DNA from: Eucommia ulmoides
Lineage: Eukaryota > Streptophyta > Magnoliopsida > Garryales > Eucommiaceae
Assembly: GCA_016647705.1 (NCBI GenBank)
Contig: CM028335.1
Coordinates: 25,417,212 to 25,481,211, forward strand
Length of the DNA: 64,000 nt
Direction of reading: 5' to 3'
Made by a program: the position numbers and the translations under genes
Shown: positions 56,551 to 64,000 of the stretch, piece by piece
Layout: each line of letters begins with the position of its first letter
How positions within the stretch are numbered: the first letter of the stretch is position 1
The notes under the pieces: model-generated
What the model was told of the DNA's origin: nothing
Seen by the model: the letters and a program-made list of their open reading frames with translations, nothing else
Database searches by the model: none

Positions 56551-58149
56551 TCTGTTTGAGAAATGGCTTGGCTTGTAGACGTTAACTAGATGTTTTTGGC
56601 ATATCTAATTCATATATTCTTGGGATTCGAACATATTTGAGATATAATACACTTATTTAGTTATCCCTATAGATATGGTATATAAAATTGAAGTGTTTCT
56701 CAATTTCGTACATTTAACACTTCTTATCTATTTGATTTGAAATTAAGAATTAATTTGAGGACTTAATTGAAAGATTTTAAATCCATATTTGAGTTAATTA
56801 TACTAGGAATGAATGGTTATGATATATGGGGTCTATAGGAGCATTGAAATATCATATCTTGAGAAAACTAGTCGTTAGAGGGCCTATTTCAAAACAGTTT
56901 AAATAAACTTGCGAATTTCATATCATATATGTCACATCAATCAAGAACTTTCAATTCCTGAGCTTTCTCTGAGTTATTTTTTTGAGAGATTATTTGTGAA
57001 ATCAATTATGTGCAAAGTTCTTGAGTTAAAAGAGCTGATTGTTTTAGCGTCACCGAATTTGTGCTGTCTTGCTATTCTAATTTTAATCTTTTAGTGTTTT
57101 CCTAGTGAGATCTTTCCAAGCTATTATTCTTTATTGTGAATTCATATTACTATCTTTGCTCAGTTGTTAAGATCTTAGTAAAATTGTTTTTGAACTTTAA
57201 AGAGCATAAAAATTCTTTTAAAATGATTTTTGTGATTATCTGATTACGTGCTTAATTCTGTGCTACCCACACATATTATAATTAGATATTAAATTCTTCA
57301 CTTAATTTCTATCACTAGTAATTTCAGGACATTAATTGAGTTTAATTGATTTGAGGTGGTAGAAGCTCCGAGTGGAAAAAAAAATCGTATTTTTTTTCGT
57401 AATTGATGAGTTTGTGCGGATTGGATACAGTTGGGTTGTATTTAATCAGGGTAGTTGGGTTTCAATATTTTCTATGAATGTTTTTTTTTTGTTTGATCTT
57501 CACTTAGAGTATAAAAATGTTAAGTTATTCTTTTCCCTTAAAAAGAACTAGGTTGTGATTCTTCCAGAATTGAATTGAGTGAATTGTAATCCTTACTTGT
57601 GGAAATGATACTTGCAGAGTTGTGAGGTTTGATCTTTAGCCTGTAAAAATATTAGGTTTGATCCTTAACCTATGAAATGATTATGTTAGTTTTGAGCCTG
57701 AACAAAGATAAGATTATTCCTGTATTTGGAAAAAAGATTAGATGGTGATTCCTCCTGTAATAGAATTAGGTTAGTCTTTAATCTAGTAAAAAGATAAGGT
57801 TCTTCCTTAGTCTGAGAAAATGATAATTGTAAAAATTGTTTATGAGTCTTGTAAAAGAATCGTTGTAAGGATTTGGTACCTACCTGATAAATGAATCAGG
57901 GTTTAGTGGGTGCAAATCTCCATAGAGCTCTGGGGACTGGATTAACCAAAGCTAACTTGGTGAACCAAGATATATCTTGGTGTGCTGCATTGATTTATTT
58001 TATTTATATTTTGTTGTTTAGGTGTGCATCTAGACTTGAACACTTATCCGCTATGAAACAAGATAATAATTGATTTAGGATAATTGTTCAAAGTTTTATA
58101 ACTATCCAATTCACCCCATCTTGGGTAGCACACTGGGCCAATAGTTCTT

Positions 58150-60290
58150 GTTAGATAATTCTCTACGGATTTATTTTATTTTGATTCTATCCATGTTGAC
58201 AAAATTATAAGTGATTTATTTCAAGAGCAATCAAATAATATTAAATGATTAAATTGTTCTATTATTATTAGTAAATATTATTTTTATTTTCATTCAAATA
58301 TTATGAACTTATGGTATGAAACATTTATTGTAGGGGAAATTTTGTTATTAAATATTATGCAATTAATATTCAATTGATTCATTAACTATGAAATTGAATA
58401 AAAGAAAGAGGCAGTGACGGAGCACTCCCTTTTTGAGGCTTTAATTATCGATTATACCCATTTGTTTTATTTTGTACCGATCATTACTTCTAAGGATTCA
58501 CGGACTAATTTACCCCTCATTAATAAGAGGTTACATTCCTTATACTACTTTAAGCTTTTATTACTCCTAAAAATGTGAAAACAAATATAGTAATTTCTAA
58601 TAAAAAAAATTGAACATGAAACATATGATTTTATTATGAATCTATTATTGAAAAATTATTTTTTAACACAATAATTATCAGGAGATTGTCCTTTTCAAAA
58701 TGAGATATTAATCACATGTTTTTGGAGATGCGAATCATATTTCATGTGAATGTTACCTGTAATATCTTATAGTTCGTGTGACACTAAAATTAAATGTAAC
58801 ATTTGGTGATTGATATTAATATTTTTCTGAGAGTTCTAAATTGAGATGCACGTGAATGTTATATATAACATTAACATCACTAAATTCTATGTTTCCCGTG
58901 AATGTTGAATATAATATCTAGTGTAATAGAAAATAACATTACTTAATGTTGATAATAGAACAAATTATATGTGTGTTGAATGTAACATGACTTATTGATA
59001 AATGTGATTTGATGTTAAATATAATACGTGAAAACTTAAATTCTAGAAGTATCATGTTGATTGTAAGATGACTGATTGATAAAGGTGATTTCATGTTAAA
59101 TATAACACGTGAAAACTTAAATTTTAGAAGTATCATGTTGAATATAACATGAAATGTGAAAACTAAAGATTTTTGAAGTATTATGTTGAATGTAACATGA
59201 ATGTGGAAATCAAAACTAATAAAAAAAAAATTGTGAATTCGATATCGTTTTGTAGATCTTATTTAGATAAATCCAAATATATAATTAGATTGTGAAAAAA
59301 ATGGGTATAACAATAGTTATTTTGATTTTAATAAAATAATTTTGTTGAATATAGAAACTTTCAATCCCTATAAACTCGTGAAGGGCAAATCAGTAATCTG
59401 GCAATTGAATTTTTTTGAATCTGGGATTAAATGGTTCGTGAAAACTACTGGATATGAGTTCTTGGTTTATTATATACTAATTGGCATGTGAAAACTACTA
59501 GATATGAGTTCTCGGTTTATTATATACTAATTGGCATTTATTGGTAATAGGTAATTCATTTTAAGCTTATTAGGTAATTTTCCCTAAAAGTAATCAAATT
59601 TATTATAAATAGATTTTCAAAATAAATAAATAAATAAACATGAACTCACAAATTACCAAACTGAAGAGGAAATCGATTGAGGCTAGAATTTAATTTTGTG
59701 CCGTTAAAGCAAAATTGCATCCTCATTCGAGGCTTATGGTTGATCGGATGTCTACCACCCAGGGCATAACGATCTCTTGTTCCTAGTATGAGTACTCAAA
59801 AACGAGGAACTCCGATGAACTTTTGGATGCTTGAACTCTAAGACTTGGAATTTCTATATATGTATCTAAATACTTTGATCATGAAAATAAATGAATCAAT
59901 TAAGTGGAATGATGCCCCCTATCTAAACAAGTGTGGGAAACACCATTACATATGATTAGAAATGATGCACCACTTCAAAAAAGCATGAAAGACACCAATT
60001 CCCAAAACCAGGCACCTGTTGGGAAGGAAGTTGCACAAAAAAATGCACTTTATTTAATAAAATAGTAGAATAGTATAATAATAGATGCGAGTACTGCTCA
60101 ACTACCATTGGTCGGCAGGCATAGTGTCACCGGCTGAGCCTTTTGATGCTGAAAAATGGATTGTGTGACGCTAACTAAATGATCGTTTAGTAGCAAACCT
60201 AAAGATCAAATTATCTAAAACACCGGAAGCAATTTTAATAGCAGCAAAATTCAGCACAACAATACATGTAAACAGTGTAGTGAGAATACA

Positions 60291-60343
<53 letters not shown>

Positions 60344-60845
60344 AGGCTACAGGTGTGAAAGGTTTACAATGACATCCCACATAGTACTTTAAGCAAACAA
60401 ATATAGGTGACACAAATAAATATCATTATACTTGAGGAGACATAATAGAACCATTTTATAAAAAATAATAATAAAAATAAACTAAACTAAGATAAAATTA
60501 AGCTAAAACAGTTTAGAAAACAAATTAAAAGGATCACAAATAAGTGGCCATGTGAAAAAATAAGCACTGGACAATTTTAGACCGTGACACATAGTTTCGA
60601 TTACACAACTTCGACACACGCTTTGTCCAAACACATTTATTATTTCTTGCAGAGTTTTTTCAATTTTATTTTATTTTTTTAAAATTTATTGTTTAGACCT
60701 CAAGAGATGTATAAATAAAAAAATGAACCTTTCATTATTGTAATAATGTTTTTAGTTCTTAGAAAATAATCCTCTGTTCTTTGGCCATATTTTTTTTTTC
60801 ATTATTCATATATAATGTCATTCTGTAAAAATAACAAGACGTTAA
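58150..60845. other. Gene-free interval with two minisatellites and a (TA)n run
   Basis: An 81-bp unit (phrases TTGAATGTAACATGA, AATATAA(T/C)ACGTGAAAACTT, TAGAAGTATCATGTTGA) repeats about 2.5 times at 58968-59205. A 50-bp unit (GTGAAAACTACT(G/A)GATATGAG) is duplicated exactly in tandem at 59438-59537. A TA run lies at about 60296-60340. No coding potential or RNA gene is apparent. Confidence 0.65.
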
Positions 60846-62400
60846 TGTTCACATTTTTCTATTTTTCTAATTTTAAACATTTTAATACATTTTAGCAGTG
60901 ATTGTGTTATTATAAATGTTTATTGTTTTTTATGTGAACAAATTTACGTTTCATTATGTTCCCGGTAAGAACATTCACAAAAAAGTAAATCGAATAAAAA
61001 AATTTGAAAAAAGACTAAGATCAATAAAAACAAACGTAGCGTAAACATTTATAAACATTTACTCAAAATCACCCAAGAACAATAAATCAAGACATTGAAA
61101 ATCCTCTAAGATCAACGAAACGACCATTCACTAATCACAAATGATACATTCATTCAAAAACTAAATAAGAAGGTCTAAACTTGTGCGAACATTCACAAAA
61201 CACAATCAAGAACATTTAAAGAAATCTAAAATCAACAAAAAGATAATTCACGTGAATAACACAAAACTTTACAAAAATCAATAAAATCAAAACAGATCTA
61301 AAGCCACTGCAAACATTCATAAAAACAAAATCTAGAATATTGAAAATTTTCCTTGAAAAAACTCTAAATATCAGCAAAAAACAAACCAATGGACACCAAA
61401 CCCACACATTGGTAAATGAACATTCATATTTGGAGATTAAACATGAACATTCAATATAGGATTTTCGCAAAATGGCGAACCGCCTCCTGTCGCCACAACG
61501 GTGAACCGTTCGCCATCATTGGCAGAAAAGAGACGATGGTGTACGTAGAATAGAGGCGGTGGCATGGCTATCGATGGATGCGTGGCCGTGGAGGCAGTCA
61601 ATCATGAACAAAAAACAAAATCAAACCCAAACCAAATCAAAAACCCACAAACAAAAAACCAACCCTGAATATTCTGAGATCAAAACAAGAACGAAACACA
61701 AATCAAAATACCACAAGCAAAAGACAAACATTCAAATAAGAATTTTTCAGATCAGGGATGGATCCCCAGGAGCCGATTTTCTTCCACCTGGTTCATCAAA
61801 TCTGAAAATCGAAAAGATGAGATTCACTGTTGTTCACTGTTTTTTATAGATCGCTAAACTTTGGTACCAAAAAATGAACAAGCTTTTGCAAATTTGAATT
61901 AAGATAGAAATTAACATCTTTGAGAAAAACATTCACAAAAATCAACAAAATCGAACAGATCTACCCCTAGTTCAAACATTCACAAAAAATGTATAAAAAA
62001 CATTTGAAAACCCCCTAAGAAATCACAAAATCAGAACCGAAAATCGTGACATCGCATACTTTCTCAAATCTGGAGAAATCTAGATCCGACTAAGGAAGCC
62101 AACATCAATGGCATTGCGCAAGCACGGTGGAGGAATATGAACGTCGACTAGACTACAGGCAACATCGTCGTCGTTGTCATTGGCGAGCGGCAAGCAGAAT
62201 CAAGCGTCTTCGTTGTCTTCGTCTTTGGCGAGTAGAACAAGACCAGACCACGGTCATCGTCGTCTCTTCGTCCAGCGGTGTCATCATCGTCGTCAACGGC
62301 GAGCGTCGGCAAACGGAGCACATGTTTGGACTTTGGATAATTGTGCACAATGGTGGTCGGCTAAGGTAGAGGGTGGGGATAAAGTAGGTTGAAGATGAAA
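60845..62400. other. AT-rich region with many AACATTCA motifs, then a GC-richer segment
   Basis: Between 60850 and 61990 the motif (G/A)AACATTCA(C/T) recurs about ten times, mostly in this orientation. The reverse complement, GTGAATGTTCAT, dominates around the Ulp1-like pseudogene and just downstream of it (48500-54080). From 61460 to 62400 the sequence becomes GC-richer (GGCGAACCG, GTCGTCGTTGTC) and is open in several frames. I recognise no domain there. It may be the remnant of a large transposon end; see findings. Confidence 0.4.
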
Positions 62401-63055
62401 TAAAATGGAGAATTAGGGTTTGTACTTTTGTACATATATATATAAATAAAAGATCAAATATGTCTATTTATTACTGGTCAAAGATTAAAATTTTGGCGCA
62501 ATTTTTACCTTAGTAATCTTTTAAATTTACAAATCACTGGTTAATGCCTTGTTCCCAGTTCCCACATATAATTGACTGAATTACGGTAGTCTAATTCACA
62601 AATACTCTTACAATTATGTGTGCGTGAGAGAGAGAAAAATAGAAGAATAAGAAGGAGATGAGGAAGAAGGAAGAAGATGGTTTTTTTTGGCAAAGTGGAC
62701 ATGGATTTTTTCGGCGACATGGGGGTGGGGATTGTTGGTCCGACAAGGTGGGGGGGTGGGAGAGGGGTAGTTTTTGTTTTTTTAATTTATTAAAAATAAA
62801 AAGGTGAAAAAATATATAATTTTTTTTTTTAAAAAAAATAGGAATCTTTGTGTAAAAAGATAAATAAAAAATATAAAAAATATTTATGCATTATTTAATG
62901 TTTGAACAAAATGATAAATAAAAAAGGGGTATTTTTAAAATGTGTTATTTTAGAGGGAGAGTTGCATTTTATGTGGAACACATGCAATAGATATTTTACC
63001 AATATTTATTTGCAAAATTCGAAAATATTCACCAAATAATTACTAAAAAATTTGG
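62401..63055. other. Purine-rich and AT-rich stretch upstream of GAPN
   Basis: 62625-62690 is purine-rich (GAGAGAGAG, GAAGGAGATGAGG), and 62725-62775 has G-rich clusters (GGGGGTGGGG, GGTGGGGGGGTGGG) that could form a G-quadruplex. The rest is AT-rich. I see no gene. Confidence 0.45.
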
Positions 63056-63078
63056 TTGGGGCGAAAAAAGCCTTGAGG

Positions 63079-63117
63079 CACGTGCATTGGTAGTCATGGC
63101 TAACTAACCGTATAAAT
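63079..63117 (+). promoter_or_regulatory. Probable GAPN promoter: G-box and TATA box
   Basis: CACGTG (63079-63084) is a G-box, bound in plants by bZIP and bHLH factors and common in light- and stress-responsive promoters. TATAAATTG (63111) lies 27 bp downstream and about 245 bp before the start codon. That predicts transcription from about 63140 and a 5' UTR of about 215 bp ending in a GA run. The function is inferred from motif and spacing. Confidence 0.45.
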
Positions 63118-63328
63118 TGAGTGATGAATTGGTAATATAGTTAAAATTGAAGGGGGATTAGTGACAAAGAAAAGCTCCAAAAGAAACAACACTTGGCGCA
63201 TAGCGAAACAAAACCGTGGTTCACATTTCTCCTCCTCCAATATTTATTTATATGTACCACAAAAAACAAACCAGAATCACTCGCACCATCTTTCACTCCC
63301 ACCTCACACTCTCTGTCACTTACTTTCT

Positions 63329-63354
63329 AGAGAGAGAGAGAGAGAGAGAGGGAG
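63329..63354 (+). repeat. (GA)n run in GAPN 5' UTR
   Basis: About eleven GA units followed by GGGAGAA lie directly before the ATG at 63357. GA/CT runs in 5' UTRs are frequent in plant housekeeping genes and can bind BPC/GAGA-type proteins. The run is probably polymorphic in length. Confidence 0.8.
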
Positions 63355-63356
63355 AA

Positions 63357-63501
63357 ATGGCTGGGGATGGAGTATTTGCAGCGATTATAGATGGAGATGT
63401 GTTCAAGTACTACTCCGAAGGAGAATGGAAGAAGTCATCTTCTGGGAAATCTGTTTCCATCGTCAATCCTTCTACAAGAAAAACCCAATACAAAGTTCAA
63501 G
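63357..63501 (+). CDS. GAPN: Exon 1 of NADP-dependent non-phosphorylating GAPDH (GAPN, ALDH11 family)
   Basis: ATG 63357 opens 48 codons beginning MAGDGVFAAIIDGDVFKYYS and continuing EGEWKKSSSGKSVSIVNPST, then RKTQYKVQ. This matches the N terminus of plant GAPN (ALDH11A) closely. The exon ends at 63501 in phase 1 with donor CAAG/GTATCA, and the next residue in the family is Ala. GAPN is a cytosolic aldehyde dehydrogenase that oxidises glyceraldehyde 3-phosphate directly to 3-phosphoglycerate with NADP, yielding NADPH. The full protein is about 496 residues. The catalytic Cys and Glu and the NADP fold lie in later exons beyond the window. Frames reading past 63501 run into the intron. Nothing in exon 1 suggests inactivation. 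Confidence 0.9.
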
Positions 63502-64000
63502 GTATCATCGCTCCTGTTGAAGGCATTAAAAGTAGTATCATTTTGGGTTTTTCTGATAAATGTGTTCCAGGTCTATTATTTAGTCGCATTAAAACTCTAA
63601 ACTCTTATCATATTTGATAATAAAATTAAACAATTACTTATCACTTAAAAATTATTCAAAATTTTAACTGATCTATGATTTATTTTATATTTTAGTACTT
63701 ATCACTTAATATCATAGAATATCTAATTATGACAACTTATAGTTTTTACCAATACTGTAAAATCTCACAAAAAAAAAATTATATATAAAAAACTATAAAT
63801 AGAGAAAATACTCAATTGAGAAAAAAAAAAGAAGAGAAAGTTGTAAATAGAAAATATTTTAGAAAAATAAATTTATAATGGATTTTTTTTAAAAAAAAAT
63901 TGGAAGTCTTAGAAAATTGAATACTTAATATATTCAACACTTAATAAATTTGACACTTATAATTTAAGTATTTAAAATTCAGCACTTCTTATAATTTAAG
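63502..64000 (+). other. Start of GAPN intron 1
   Basis: The intron begins GTATCATCG and continues AT-rich to the window end. From about 63600 it contains repeated phrases such as TATCACTTA, TTAGTACTTATCACTTAAT and CACTTATAATTTAAG, similar to interior sequence of the MITE at 55380-56036. A MITE-like insertion in the intron is therefore possible; its second end would lie beyond the window. Confidence 0.6.

Larger units (their letters stand above)
55162..58143 (+). mobile_element. Solo LTR of the SIRE/TR-GAG superfamily with TSD GTTCT
   Basis: It begins TGTTGATCCCGAGGTTTTGATG and ends GGGCCAATA (CA changed to TA). Direct GTTCT copies flank it at 55157-55161 and 58144-58148. No internal region is present, so it is the product of LTR-LTR recombination. 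It carries the palindrome array at 56300-56550, now mostly GGTCAACC instead of GGTCGACC. A MITE is inserted at 55380-56036; without it the LTR is about 2.3 kb. Confidence 0.85.

Noticed and set aside
62127-62400. Overlapping frames rich in Arg or Asp in 62.1-62.4 kb
   Set aside because: They arise from GTC/GAC triplet repeats on both strands. No recognisable domain or splice pattern supports a gene.

Overview
The window is nuclear DNA of a flowering plant, most likely a eudicot. It is AT-rich and has very few genes. It carries plant-type Ty1/copia and Ty3/gypsy LTR retrotransposons, Tourist-like MITEs, an L1-type LINE and an Au-like SINE tail, and its recognisable genes are plant families with introns. 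I cannot name the species. There are no operons, CRISPR arrays or prokaryotic signals. The only gene that looks functional is the first exon of a non-phosphorylating NADP-dependent glyceraldehyde-3-phosphate dehydrogenase (GAPN, ALDH11 family) at 63357-63501; its first intron runs off the right edge.

Layout. 1-4350 is intergenic with small MITE remnants. 4351-5444 is a PIF/Harbinger-like non-autonomous transposon with a TAA target duplication. 5800-7735 is the 3' tail and LTR of an old copia element. 7740-8815 is a decayed LINE ORF2 tail. 8855-24543 is one copia element on the minus strand (Copia-A), split by two later insertions. The first is a 6.4-kb TR-GAG/LARD-like element (9053-15497, TSD AGTTG). 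The second is a 4.9-kb Tat/Athila-like gypsy derivative whose two LTRs face each other (17767-22712, TSD TCTAC). 25210-26571 is a nearly perfect 454-bp triplication. 26590-30300 is AT-rich, with a MITE, microsatellites and a GC-richer stretch at its end. 30355-40646 is a SIRE/Maximus-like copia element on the minus strand, interrupted by a second TR-GAG copy at about 31030-35351. 41490-43390 is a truncated LTR of the same superfamily; it abuts a minisatellite and a truncated dynamin-related (DRP4-like) GTPase fragment. 44430-48690 is simple-sequence rich, with direct repeats and the SINE tail. 48714-53350 is a decayed gene with an N-terminal plant-mobile/DUF1985-like region, a coiled coil and a C-terminal Ulp1 (C48) protease domain. 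55162-58143 is a solo LTR (TSD GTTCT) with a nested MITE (TSD TTA). 58150-63000 is intergenic, with minisatellites and a region rich in the motif TGAACATTCA. 63060-64000 is the GAPN promoter, exon 1 and start of intron 1.

The retroelements form a nested stack, so their relative ages can be read from the junctions. Three structures deserve attention. (1) A retroelement bounded by two U3 ends because its LTRs are inverted, yet flanked by a clean 5-bp duplication. (2) Two unrelated LTR families that each carry an array of short palindromes (GTCGAC in one, CCTAGG in the other) upstream of the TATA box. (3) A GAG-only family and a SIRE-like gag-pol element that share LTR and primer-binding site, which suggests a non-autonomous/autonomous pair.
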